DNA of 14,497 nucleotides from JAICUY01 sp038250515 (GCA_038250515.1 JBBSCG010000046.1:1-14497); one strand, 5' to 3'; positions 1 through 7,221 are shown, counted from the stretch's first letter. Made by a program: numbers and translations. Notes: generated from the sequence alone by a model not told the origin.

Positions 1-426
1 GCCGCGCTGGCGTTGGTCTTCTACACGCTGGTGACGTACGCGATCTTCCGGCTGATCGGGGTGACCCTGACGCTTGCCGGGGTGGCGGCCTTCATCCTGT
101 CGATCGGCATGGCGGTCGACGCCAATATCCTCATCTTCGAGCGCATGAAGGAAGAGATCCGGGCCGGCAAGACGCTCGGGCCAGCGATCGAGGCCGGCTT
201 CAACCGCGCCTGGTCCTCGATTCTCGACTCGAACGTGAGCTCCCTGCTGGTCGCCTCATGGCTGTACTGGCAGGGCACGACAATCGTGCGTGGCTTTGCC
301 TTGGTGCTGATCGTCGGCGTGCTGGTCTCGATGTTCAGCGCGGTGACGGTGACCCGCACGATGCTGCGCTACGTGGTGCGCACCGACTGGGGCAAGCGGC
401 TCGAGCTCTATCACGTGGAGCGCTAG
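1..426 (+). CDS. secD: SecD, C-terminal part (cut by window edge)
   Basis: C-terminal 141 residues of the Sec translocase accessory subunit SecD; the 5' part lies upstream of the window. SecD works with SecF in the plasma membrane, using the proton gradient to pull translocating proteins to the outer side. The reading frame is open from base 1 and ends at TAG 424-426. It shows the last transmembrane segments of an RND-type fold and the family signature around AVDANILIFERMKEE, followed by a cytoplasmic loop (AGFNRAWSSILDSN) and two more membrane helices. secF starts three bases after the stop, the standard secD-secF arrangement. The identification is firm; only the length is unknown. Confidence 0.95.
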   Translation, partial: AALALVFYTLVTYAIFRLIGVTLTLAGVAAFILSIGMAVDANILIFERMKEEIRAGKTLGPAIEAGFNRAWSSILDSNVSSLLVASWLYWQGTTIVRGFALVLIVGVLVSMFSAVTVTRTMLRYVVRTDWGKRLELYHVER

Positions 427-429
427 TCG

Positions 430-1503
430 ATGCTCGATATCGTCGGCAAGAAGCGCTACTACTTCATCCTCAGCGCGATTCTGACCATCCCCGGCCTGAT
501 CTTCATCCTGCTCGGCGGGCTGAAGCCCTCGGTCGATTTCACTGGCGGAACCGTCTGGGAGGTCAAGTACGCCAGCGTTCCGGCCGCCGCCGAGGTGCAG
601 CAGGCACTGGTCGATCTCGGCCACCCCGAAGCAACGGTCATCGCCTTGAACGACGGCTACCTGCGGATCCAGACTGAGCCGATCGACCTGCTGCCGCCGC
701 AGGCCCCCACGGCGTCGGGGTCGGTGGCGCCGGTCCCATCGGGCAGCGCCATTGCGACTCCGTCACCCACGCCAATTCCGTCGCCGATTGCCTCGCCGGC
801 GGCCAGCGGCAGTCCCGCGCCGGCCACAGCGGCCGCCAACACCGCGTTCGCCGACCTCGAGTCGACACTCGAAACCCGCTTCGGCCAGCCGGAGGGTGGC
901 GCGCCGCGCAGTGAGCGGACCGTCGGCCCACTCATCGGCTCCGAGCTGATCCAGAGCTCGGCCATCCTGATCATCGTCGGCGAGCTGTTCATCCTCGCCT
1001 ACCTGTGGATCCGGTTTGGCTTTCGCTTCGGAACCTGTGCCATCATCGCGCTGCTGCATGACGTTGTGGTCGTGGTCGGTATGTTCGCGATCCTCGGCTA
1101 CTTCTTCGGGCTCGAGTTCGATGCCCTGTTCGTCACGGCGCTGCTGACCATCATCGGCTTCAGCGTGCACGACACGATCGTCGTCTTCGACCGCATCCGA
1201 GAAAATCGCATCCGGCATGCCGGCGAGCCGTTCGGCGCGATCGTCAACCACTCGATCCTTCAGACGCTGGGCCGCTCGATCAACACGTCACTGACCGTGG
1301 TCGTGACCCTCGGAGCGCTGGTGCTGCTTGGGCCCGCCAGCATCCGGACCTTCACGCTGGCGCTGCTGCTCGGCGTGGTGAGCGGGACGTATTCGTCGAT
1401 CTTCAACGCAAGCCAGTTGCTGGTGGCCTGGCAGGAATGGGACCAGCGACGTCGCCAGCAGCGAGCGGTCGGGGCGCGCGCCGTGAAGCCGCTCTCGCGC
1501 TGA
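430..1503 (+). CDS. secF: SecF protein-export membrane protein
   Basis: Sec translocase subunit SecF, 357 residues, partner of SecD in the plasma membrane. The start is ATG 430, with a GGAG 9 bases upstream and only 3 bases after secD. Helix 1 is at about residues 10-29, followed by the SecF motif VDFTGG (35-40) opening the external P1-like domain. VGPxxGxEL (165-173) leads into five further helices. The second signature is ALLHDVVVVVGMFAILGY with IIGFSVHDTIVVFDRIREN, containing the aspartates tied to proton use. The external domain carries an unusual Pro/Ser/Ala/Thr-rich stretch at residues 89-138 (bases 694-843), absent from typical SecF of about 300 residues, which explains the extra length. 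The frame is intact through it, so it is an insertion and not a frameshift. Translation is probably coupled to secD. Confidence 0.96.
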   Translation: MLDIVGKKRYYFILSAILTIPGLIFILLGGLKPSVDFTGGTVWEVKYASVPAAAEVQQALVDLGHPEATVIALNDGYLRIQTEPIDLLPPQAPTASGSVAPVPSGSAIATPSPTPIPSPIASPAASGSPAPATAAANTAFADLESTLETRFGQPEGGAPRSERTVGPLIGSELIQSSAILIIVGELFILAYLWIRFGFRFGTCAIIALLHDVVVVVGMFAILGYFFGLEFDALFVTALLTIIGFSVHDTIVVFDRIRENRIRHAGEPFGAIVNHSILQTLGRSINTSLTVVVTLGALVLLGPASIRTFTLALLLGVVSGTYSSIFNASQLLVAWQEWDQRRRQQRAVGARAVKPLSR

Positions 1504-1522
1504 GCCCGCACCCAGGCGCAAC

Positions 1523-1552
1523 GTAAGCGGATGGTAAGCGGCGGGTAAGCGG
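1523..1552 (+). promoter_or_regulatory. Three direct repeats GTAAGCGG at 11-base period (candidate operator)
   Basis: The octamer GTAAGCGG occurs identically at 1523, 1534 and 1545, exactly 11 bases apart, with variable bases in the last three positions of each unit. The array lies between secF and recJ and ends 7 bases before a TACCAT box. Direct repeats one helical turn apart, replacing the -35 region, are the arrangement known for PhoB/OmpR-family response regulators. The repeats are seen directly; their use as an activator site for recJ-pyrF is inferred. Confidence 0.5.
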
Positions 1553-1559
1553 CGCGGGC

Positions 1560-1565
1560 TACCAT
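1560..1565 (+). promoter_or_regulatory. Candidate -10 box TACCAT of recJ
   Basis: TACCAT preceded by GGC resembles the GCTAYNCT boxes seen before tatA, rapZ, secG and the tRNA-Phe cluster. It overlaps the annotated ATG of recJ (1564). Transcription from it would begin near 1571-1573, where an in-frame GTG (1573) lies, so recJ could be read from a leaderless mRNA. No convincing -35 hexamer is seen, but the 11-base repeats occupy that place. This is weak evidence on its own. Confidence 0.3.
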
Positions 1566-3351
1566 GGCGTCCGTGATCGTCCCGCGTCTCGACTGGCTTC
1601 TGCCCGAGCCCTGCCTCAGCCCCCCGGCGTTCGTCGGCTTCGGCCTGCCTGTCGCCACCCTGCTGGCTCGGCGCGGTTTCGTTGACGACGACCAGTTGCA
1701 GCGGTTCCTGAACGCCGGCGCCGACTCCCTCCACGACGTGTCCCTGATGGCCGATGCCGACGTGGCCCTCGCGCGACTCGGAGCCGCGCTCGACACCCGC
1801 GAAACGATCGCGATCTGGGGCGATTACGACGCCGATGGCATGACCGCCATCACCGTATGGATGATCGCGCTGCGCGCGTTGGGCCTCGACGCACTGCGCT
1901 ACGTGCCGTCGCGCTTCTCCGAGGGTTACGGCCTCTCTGCCAGCGGCCTCCGTGAGTTGGCTGGCCGCGGCGTCACATTGGTGGTCACCTGTGATTGCGG
2001 CGTCAGCAACGTGGCGGAGGTCGAGGTCGCACGCCAGCTCGGCATGGACGTGATCGTCACCGATCACCACCTGCCGCCCGCCACGCTGCCGCGTGCTGTG
2101 GCCGTGGTCGATCCGCATCGCCGTGACTGCCACTATCCCGACGCCGACATCACCGGCGCCGGCGTCGCCTTCAAGCTGGCTTCCGAGCTCCTGCGCCGGC
2201 GCGGCCGTGCCGCGGCCGACCTGGCAGCGGTCGCGGCGATCGGCACCGTGGCCGACATGGCGCCGATGACCGGCGAGAGCCGCGCGATCGTGCGCCTTGG
2301 CCTGCGCGAGCTGGCCGAGACGTCGCGCGCCGGCCTGCGCGCGCTGCTTGCCCGCGCGGCTGAGGATCCGGGGCAGCCGACGGCCCGCGACCTGGGATTC
2401 GGCCTGGCGCCCCGGATCAACGCCGCGGGGCGCATCGCGGAGGCGGAGCTTGCCATCCGGCTTCTGCTTGAAGAAGACGCCGCTCGCGCCGAGCAGCTCG
2501 CCGGTGAGCTGGAGGAGGTCCATCTGCGACGTCGCGAGATGACCGCCGTTGCCGTTGAGGAGGCAAGGGGCCTCGTTGGCGACCTCGGCGGTGATGCGCC
2601 GTTGGTGCTGCGCGGTGAGTGGTCGCCCGGTCTGATCGGCCTGATCGCCGGACGGCTGTGCGATGCGCTGGCGAGACCGGTGGCGGTTGTCGTCACGGTC
2701 GGCGAAGAGCTGCGCGGCTCGATGCGCGCGCCCGACGACTTCCATGCATCGGCCGCGTTGGAGGCATGTGAGCGGCATCTCACCAAACGCGGAGGCCATG
2801 CCGCGGCGGCCGGCTTCAGCCTCTTGCCCGATGCATGGGACGCCTTCGCGGCTAGCTTCGGCGGATTGCCGCGGCCATTTCCCGCGAGCTCGGACGTCCG
2901 TCCGCAACGGGCCGGCCGGATTGCCGTCGACCTCGTGCTGCCGGCCGCGCATCTCGGCTGGGCGCTTGCCGATGAGCTCACCAGGCTGGCTCCGTACGGT
3001 CCCGGCCACGTCGAGCCACTGCTGGCGGTGACCGGTCTGCGCGTCGTCGAGGCGCGACGGGTGGGTGCCGCCGGCGATCACGTTTCCATCCGGCTGCGTC
3101 GTGGAGCGGAGATCTTCGACGCGATCGCGTTTGGCACGCCGGCCGACCGCCCGCTGCCGAAGGCGGGCGTCGCGCTCGACCTCGTCGCCACGCTCCAGCG
3201 TGACCTCTACCAGGGCGTGCCACGGCTTCGGCTGCGCACGCTCGACTACGCCGACGCGGATGCCAGCCCGCTCGTCGAGCGACGCCTCTCCACGCCGACG
3301 GCCCAGGACGCGCCGCTCGTGGCCGGAATCGCCGCCGGCGGTGCCGCGTGA
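1564..3351 (+). CDS. recJ: Single-stranded-DNA-specific exonuclease RecJ
   Basis: RecJ degrades single-stranded DNA 5' to 3' in the cytoplasm during recombinational and mismatch repair. The 595 residues are near the usual 560-580. DHH-family motifs appear in order: DYDADG (87-92), CDCG (143-146), DHH (167-169), VVDPH (181-185) and GTVADM (227-232). The DHHA1/linker region follows with LAPRINAAGRI (281-291), GLIGLIAGR, GSMRAP (385-390) and GGHAAAAGF (410-418). The C-terminal OB-fold carries PYGPGHVEP (478-486), matching the PFGxGNPEP motif. All metal-binding aspartates and histidines are visible. No Shine-Dalgarno sequence precedes ATG 1564; GTG 1573 is an alternative start from a possible leaderless transcript. 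The last 4 bases overlap pyrF (GTGA), so the two are probably translated together. Confidence 0.95.
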   Translation: MASVIVPRLDWLLPEPCLSPPAFVGFGLPVATLLARRGFVDDDQLQRFLNAGADSLHDVSLMADADVALARLGAALDTRETIAIWGDYDADGMTAITVWMIALRALGLDALRYVPSRFSEGYGLSASGLRELAGRGVTLVVTCDCGVSNVAEVEVARQLGMDVIVTDHHLPPATLPRAVAVVDPHRRDCHYPDADITGAGVAFKLASELLRRRGRAAADLAAVAAIGTVADMAPMTGESRAIVRLGLRELAETSRAGLRALLARAAEDPGQPTARDLGFGLAPRINAAGRIAEAELAIRLLLEEDAARAEQLAGELEEVHLRRREMTAVAVEEARGLVGDLGGDAPLVLRGEWSPGLIGLIAGRLCDALARPVAVVVTVGEELRGSMRAPDDFHASAALEACERHLTKRGGHAAAAGFSLLPDAWDAFAASFGGLPRPFPASSDVRPQRAGRIAVDLVLPAAHLGWALADELTRLAPYGPGHVEPLLAVTGLRVVEARRVGAAGDHVSIRLRRGAEIFDAIAFGTPADRPLPKAGVALDLVATLQRDLYQGVPRLRLRTLDYADADASPLVERRLSTPTAQDAPLVAGIAAGGAA

Positions 3352-4166
3352 CGCCACTCGAGCGATTGCGCGCCCGCGTGGCGCGACTCGGCGTGTCGCT
3401 CTGCCTGGGGATCGACCCGCATCCGGATCAGCTTCCCGAGGAGATGCCGCGCGACGTGCGCGGCGTCGAGACGTTCGCCCGCGGCATTCTCGCCGCAGCG
3501 GGCGAGTATGTCGTCGCGATCAAGGTCAACGTCGCGTTCTTCGAGGCATTTGGATCGGCTGGCTGGGCGGCGCTCGAGCGCCTGCGCGGCGATGTGCCGG
3601 CCGATCATTTCCTGGTGCTCGACGCCAAGCGCGGCGACATCGGCACGACGGCCGAGCGGTACGCGGCGAGCCTGTTGGGCAACCTCGGCGCGGATGCGGT
3701 CACGCTGTCGCCCTATCTCGGATCGGATGCGATTGAACCGTTTCTGGCGTACGACGACCGGGTGGTCTACATTCTCGCGCGGACGAGTAATGCCGCGGCC
3801 GGCACTCTCCAGGACCTGCCGGTCGGGAGCCAGTTGCTTCATGAGCGAGTGGCGAGCTGGGTGGCCGACCGATGGCCGGAGCCAAGGGTCGGCCTCGTCG
3901 TCGGCGCGACGGCGCCCGAAGAGCTGCGGCACCTACGCCAGTTGGTTCCGGGGCCGGCGTTCCTGGTGCCAGGCGTCGGCGTGCAGGGCGGCGATCTGGC
4001 CACGGCCGTGCAGACCTGCGACGGGGCGCTGGCACCCGGCCTGGTGAACGTGTCGCGTGGTATCAGCGGTGCGTCGCGCGGCTCCGACTGGCAACGGGCG
4101 GCGAGTATGGCAGCCAGGGGCTACGGTGATCGAATGCGAGAGGTGAGTGCTACACTGGCCTCCTAG
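3348..4166 (+). CDS. pyrF: Orotidine 5'-phosphate decarboxylase (subfamily 2)
   Basis: OMP decarboxylase converts orotidine monophosphate to UMP, the last step of de novo pyrimidine synthesis, in the cytoplasm. It is 272 residues, the length of the longer subfamily 2 found in mycobacteria and relatives. Visible motifs are CLGIDPHPD (19-27), AIKVNVAFFEAFG (57-69), the catalytic DAKRGDIGTT (92-101) with its lysine and aspartates, SPYLGSDA (121-128) and the phosphate-binding PGVGVQGGD plus VNVSRGISGAS near the C-terminus. The GTG start at 3348 overlaps the recJ stop as GTGA and has no ribosome site of its own, which suggests translational coupling. No other pyr gene is in the window, so its link to recJ is one of position only. 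The end of this gene contains the probable tatA promoter box. Confidence 0.95.
   Translation: MTPLERLRARVARLGVSLCLGIDPHPDQLPEEMPRDVRGVETFARGILAAAGEYVVAIKVNVAFFEAFGSAGWAALERLRGDVPADHFLVLDAKRGDIGTTAERYAASLLGNLGADAVTLSPYLGSDAIEPFLAYDDRVVYILARTSNAAAGTLQDLPVGSQLLHERVASWVADRWPEPRVGLVVGATAPEELRHLRQLVPGPAFLVPGVGVQGGDLATAVQTCDGALAPGLVNVSRGISGASRGSDWQRAASMAARGYGDRMREVSATLAS
4148..4156 (+). promoter_or_regulatory. Candidate extended -10 promoter (TGC-TACACT) of tatA
   Basis: TGC directly followed by TACACT forms an extended -10 box inside the last codons of pyrF, placing a transcript start near 4163, about 32 bases before the tatA ATG. No good -35 hexamer is seen, which extended -10 promoters do not require. 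It belongs to the GCTAYNCT group seen elsewhere in this window. Confidence 0.4.
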
Positions 4167-4194
4167 CCGCAACTCTCCCCCAGGAGGTCGATCC

Positions 4195-4425
4195 ATGCCG
4201 GTTCCCGGACCATGGGAGTTGATTCTGCTGCTGGTGATCGTGCTGATCATCTTCGGCCCCGGCAAGCTGCCGGACATCGGTAATGCGATCGGCAAGGGAA
4301 TCCGCGAGTTCCGACGCGCCTCTTCCGACATCGAGGATGCTGTGCGCGGCGAGCCGAAGCGCAACGAGAAGCCCGCAGAGCCGGTCGACGCAGTGCCGCG
4401 CGATCCAGGCGAGCAGACGCACTAA
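4195..4425 (+). CDS. tatA: Twin-arginine translocase subunit TatA/E
   Basis: Small pore-forming subunit of the Tat system, which exports folded proteins carrying twin-arginine signal peptides. It is 76 residues: a short N-terminus with one membrane helix (about 8-20), the hinge FGPGKLPDIG (20-29), an amphipathic helix (IGKGIREFRRA, 32-42) and a charged, Pro/Glu-rich tail. This is the TatA/E plan; there is no separate tatB in the window, as in many Gram-positive-type Tat systems where one TatA serves both roles. The start at ATG 4195 is set by an AGGAGG 7 bases upstream; a longer reading from the pyrF end is not favoured. tatC follows after a hairpin. Confidence 0.95.
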   Translation: MPVPGPWELILLLVIVLIIFGPGKLPDIGNAIGKGIREFRRASSDIEDAVRGEPKRNEKPAEPVDAVPRDPGEQTH

Positions 4426-4451
4426 GCCACAGGCAGCTCCGACGGAGCCAG

Positions 4452-4482
4452 GAACGGGCGCGCGCTTGGCGGGCGCCCGTTC
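4452..4482 (+). terminator. GC-rich hairpin between tatA and tatC (attenuator-like)
   Basis: A perfect 10-base-pair inverted repeat, GAACGGGCGC (4452-4461) and GCGCCCGTTC (4473-4482), with an 11-base loop. The bases after it (GGTTGTGTG) are T-rich only in part, so this may act as an incomplete terminator or as an mRNA stabiliser protecting the tatA transcript's 3' end. The stem is seen directly; the role is inferred. Confidence 0.6.
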
Positions 4483-4503
4483 GGTTGTGTGAGGGACCGA
4501 GCG

Positions 4504-5214
4504 GTGACCGATGACCCCGGGAGCATGACCGTCGTCGAGCACCTGACGGAGCTGCGGCGGCGGCTGATCATCAGCGTCGCCGTGGTCATCGCCGGCGCCA
4601 TCATCGGCTTCATTCTGTCCGGGCCGGCGATCGATCTGCTTCGCGCCCCGTTGCCGCAGCAATATCGGACGCTGTACTTCACCGGCGCCGTGGGTGCCTT
4701 TTCGGCCCACCTCAAGATTGCGTTCTACATCGGCATCGCCATCGCCATGCCGGTGATCGTGTTCGAGGCCTGGCGCTTCGTCACCCCTGGCCTCACGCGA
4801 CGCGAGCGGAGCGTCGTGTGGCCTGTCCTGCTGGGCGCGTCGGGCCTCTTCGCCCTGGGCGTGCTGGTGGGGTACCTGATCCTGCCGTTCGCGCTCGCCT
4901 TCCTGCTCTCATTCGCCGAGCCCGATCTCAAGCCGCTCCTCACCATCGACGAGTACATCGGCTTCGTCGGACTCATGCTGCTCGCGTTCGGGCTCGTGAT
5001 GGAGTTCCCGATCGTGCTGATCGGCCTGGCGCGTGTCGGTGTGCTGCGGCACAGCACCGTCGCTCATCACCGTCGCGGGATCATCGTCGGCATCGTCGCG
5101 TTTTCAACGATGGTGACTCCCGGTGGCGACATCTTCTCGCCGATGATCATGTCTGCCGTGATGTACGTGCTGTTCGAGATCTCGCTGCTGATCATGCGTC
5201 GTGTCCGCCCATAG
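4504..5214 (+). CDS. tatC: Sec-independent protein translocase TatC
   Basis: TatC is the membrane receptor for twin-arginine signal peptides. With the start at GTG 4504 it has 236 residues and six predicted helices. Family marks are EHLTELRRRL (12-21), EAWRFVTPGLTRRER (88-102) with the conserved cytoplasmic-loop Glu, MEFPIVL (166-172) with the conserved membrane Glu, and FSTMVTPGGDIFSP (200-213) before the last helix. GTG 4504 was chosen because GAGGGA lies 7 bases upstream. GTG 4489 is upstream in frame but would put its ribosome site in the hairpin, and ATG 4525 (MTVVEHL) has its GGGAG only 2 bases away. tatA precedes it and a deacetylase-fold gene follows after 4 bases. Confidence 0.93.
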   Translation: MTDDPGSMTVVEHLTELRRRLIISVAVVIAGAIIGFILSGPAIDLLRAPLPQQYRTLYFTGAVGAFSAHLKIAFYIGIAIAMPVIVFEAWRFVTPGLTRRERSVVWPVLLGASGLFALGVLVGYLILPFALAFLLSFAEPDLKPLLTIDEYIGFVGLMLLAFGLVMEFPIVLIGLARVGVLRHSTVAHHRRGIIVGIVAFSTMVTPGGDIFSPMIMSAVMYVLFEISLLIMRRVRP

Positions 5215-5218
5215 ACCG

Positions 5219-6190
5219 ATGCGGGTGCTGCTCCTGACACATCCGGACATGCAGCGACACGCCGCCGCGGATCATCCGGAGCGGCCCGAGCGCCTGGCGG
5301 CGGCGGTTGCGGGCGTCGAGGCAGGTGCGGCCGGGGCGTTGCTGGAGCGCCGTGCGGTGGTGGAGGCTGACGATGCAGTGCTTCAACGCGTCCATTCGCC
5401 AACGTACCTGGCCATGCTCGAGAGCGCGGCCCCCACGCGCGGCGGCTGGCTCGATCCGGACACCTATCTCGCCCCGCATTCCATGCGCGCGGCTCGCCTG
5501 GCGGCTGGCGCCACGGTCCAGGCCGCGCTCGCCGTCGCGCGGGGCGAAGCATCGGTTGCGTTCGCAGTGGTGCGCCCACCCGGACATCACGCCGCGGTGG
5601 AGCGGGGGAGTGGCTTCTGCCTGCTCAACAACGTGGCCATCGCGGTGGCGGCGCTGCGCGGTGCGGGAGCCGCACGCCGTGTCGCGATCGTCGACTGGGA
5701 CGTGCACCACGGCGACGGAACGCAGGAAATCTTCGCCGCCGACCCGGACCTGTGCTACGCCTCGACCCACCAGTCGCCCTTCTATCCGGGGACCGGCTCG
5801 CGCCAGGAGCGTGGCGTGGGCGCCGCCGAGGGGACGAAGCACAACGTCCCACTCCCCGCGGGAAGTGGCGACGACGCCTTCGTCGCTGCGTGGCTGGACG
5901 AGCTGCTGCCGGCGATCGAGGCGTTTGCCCCCGAAGCCATCCTCGTCTCGGCCGGATACGACGCGCACCGCGCCGACCCGCTCGCCAACCTGCAGGTCAC
6001 CGAGCACGGCTACCGTGCCGTGGCCCGCGCGCTGGGAGAGCTGGTGGCGCGGATCGGCCTGCCCGGCGTGGCGCTGACGCTCGAAGGTGGCTACGACCTC
6101 GACGCGCTGGAACACGCGACCGCCGCGACCGTGGAGGGCCTGCTCGCCGGCCTCGGTTCAGGGGAGCTGCCTCGGCCGCACGGCGCCTGA
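5219..6190 (+). CDS. Histone-deacetylase-family amidohydrolase (AcuC/AphA-like)
   Basis: Zinc-dependent deacetylase of the arginase/deacetylase fold, 323 residues, cytoplasmic (no signal peptide). Bacterial members remove acetyl groups from acetylpolyamines, acetylated proteins or other amides; the substrate cannot be read from sequence. Motifs: HPERPERL (19-26), RPPGHHA (119-125) with the tandem catalytic His, DWDVHHGDGTQE (159-170), STHQSPFYPGTG (182-193), GYDAHRADP (247-254) and LEGGYD (288-293). Predicted zinc ligands are Asp161, His163 and Asp253, with Tyr292 as transition-state stabiliser; the active site looks complete. ATG 5219 sits 4 bases after the tatC stop without a ribosome site; GTG 5201, overlapping tatC, would add 6 residues. 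It is probably co-transcribed with tatC. Confidence 0.9.
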   Translation: MRVLLLTHPDMQRHAAADHPERPERLAAAVAGVEAGAAGALLERRAVVEADDAVLQRVHSPTYLAMLESAAPTRGGWLDPDTYLAPHSMRAARLAAGATVQAALAVARGEASVAFAVVRPPGHHAAVERGSGFCLLNNVAIAVAALRGAGAARRVAIVDWDVHHGDGTQEIFAADPDLCYASTHQSPFYPGTGSRQERGVGAAEGTKHNVPLPAGSGDDAFVAAWLDELLPAIEAFAPEAILVSAGYDAHRADPLANLQVTEHGYRAVARALGELVARIGLPGVALTLEGGYDLDALEHATAATVEGLLAGLGSGELPRPHGA

Positions 6191-6194
6191 CGGC

Positions 6195-6200
6195 TATACT
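6195..6200 (+). promoter_or_regulatory. Candidate -10 box TATACT of the rapZ operon
   Basis: TATACT, 5 of 6 matches to TATAAT, begins 5 bases after the deacetylase stop and 29 bases before the rapZ start codon. Transcription would begin near 6207, leaving a short leader holding the ribosome site AGGAAGGA (6218-6225). No clear -35 is seen. It would be the head promoter for rapZ-yvcK-whiA-tpiA-gpmI. Confidence 0.5.
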
Positions 6201-6228
6201 CGACTTCGACCCCGGCGAGGAAGGAACC

Positions 6229-7221
6229 ATGCCACGACCAGCAGGATCAGCCACGACGTCGTCGCGCTCGCGGCGTGCTGCAGCAACCTCTCCCGCAGTC
6301 GAGCCGCGGCCCCGGGACGCCGCTGCCTCGATCCCGCTGCCGCCGAAATCGGCCGAGCAGGTCGGCAACGTCGTGGTCATCAGCGGCTTGTCCGGCGCCG
6401 GCAAGAGCCAGGCCAGCAAGCTGTTCGAGGACCTCGGCTACTACTGCGTCGACAACCTGCCGCCGGATCTGCTCGAAGGTTTCCTGACCCTGCGCGACGC
6501 TGAGCCGGAGCGCTACCGCGATGTCGCCCTGGTGCTCGATATTCGGGCCGGAGATCCGGCACCGGCGATCGAGCAGGCGCGCTCCGGTCTCGCCGAGCGT
6601 GGGGTCCCGATGACGATCCTGTTCCTCGAGGCCAACGACGCGAACCTGGTGAGCCGCTTCAGTGAGACGCGGCACCGCCATCCGCTGCAGTCGCGCAGCG
6701 GCGTGCAGGCGGGGATCGTCGAGGAGCGCAGCCGGCTGGCGCGAACACGCGAGCTTGCCGACCACGTGATCGACACGAGCGGATGCTCCATCGGTCAGCT
6801 GAAGGAACGACTCTTCAGCCTGGTGCCTCGCGAGGGTTTTACCGATGCGCTGCAGGTCGACGTGCTGACGTTCGGCTTCAAGTTCGGCATCCCGCTCGAG
6901 GCGGATCTCGTCTTCGACGTTCGCTTCCTGACGAATCCCTATTACGTCGCCGACCTCAAGTCGCTGTCCGGACTACAGCCCCCGGTGCGCGACTACGTGC
7001 TCGGACAGCCGTCGGCGGGACGGTTCCTGGAGCTGGTGGTCGAGCTGCTGCAGCTGACCGTGCCTGCGTACATGACCGAGGGCAAATCGCGGCTGACGGT
7101 GGCCCTTGGGTGCACCGGCGGCTACCACCGCTCGATTGCGCTGGCCGAAGAGCTTGCGCAGCGCCTGCGCGACCTGGGTGATATGAACGTGGCGGTCTTC
7201 CACCGAGAACTCGCGCGATGA
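6229..7221 (+). CDS. rapZ: RapZ-type P-loop nucleotide-binding protein (YvcJ)
   Basis: RapZ/YvcJ family, 330 residues. In enteric bacteria RapZ is an RNA-binding adaptor controlling GlmS and envelope precursor supply; in Gram-positive bacteria YvcJ binds and hydrolyses nucleotides and its role is less clear. Here: Walker A GLSGAGKS (53-60), LFEDLGYYCVDNLP (64-77), a Walker-B-like strand VALVLDIRA (99-106), FSETRHRHPL (144-153), RFLTNPYYV (232-240) and the C-terminal GCTGGYHRS (294-302) of the RNA/metabolite-binding half. About 45 residues precede the usual N-terminus and are rich in Ala, Ser, Arg and Pro. ATG 6229 is supported by AGGAAGGA just upstream and by the promoter box; an in-frame reading further upstream would lie inside the deacetylase gene. 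Its stop overlaps the yvcK start by 4 bases. Confidence 0.94.
   Translation: MPRPAGSATTSSRSRRAAATSPAVEPRPRDAAASIPLPPKSAEQVGNVVVISGLSGAGKSQASKLFEDLGYYCVDNLPPDLLEGFLTLRDAEPERYRDVALVLDIRAGDPAPAIEQARSGLAERGVPMTILFLEANDANLVSRFSETRHRHPLQSRSGVQAGIVEERSRLARTRELADHVIDTSGCSIGQLKERLFSLVPREGFTDALQVDVLTFGFKFGIPLEADLVFDVRFLTNPYYVADLKSLSGLQPPVRDYVLGQPSAGRFLELVVELLQLTVPAYMTEGKSRLTVALGCTGGYHRSIALAEELAQRLRDLGDMNVAVFHRELAR

Noticed and set aside
694..843. Frameshift or assembly error in secF at the Pro/Ser-rich stretch
   Set aside because: The frame before and after is the same and carries correct SecF motifs on both sides, so it is an in-frame insertion.
1288..3357. Long open frame of 689 codons on the - strand opposite recJ and the end of secF
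   Set aside because: It lies opposite well-supported genes; such frames are common in GC-rich DNA, the product is Arg/Gly/His/Asp-rich with no domain, and no ribosome site was seen.
5752..6228. Longer upstream reading of rapZ
   Set aside because: It overlaps the deacetylase gene entirely in another frame; the promoter box and AGGAAGGA favour ATG 6229.
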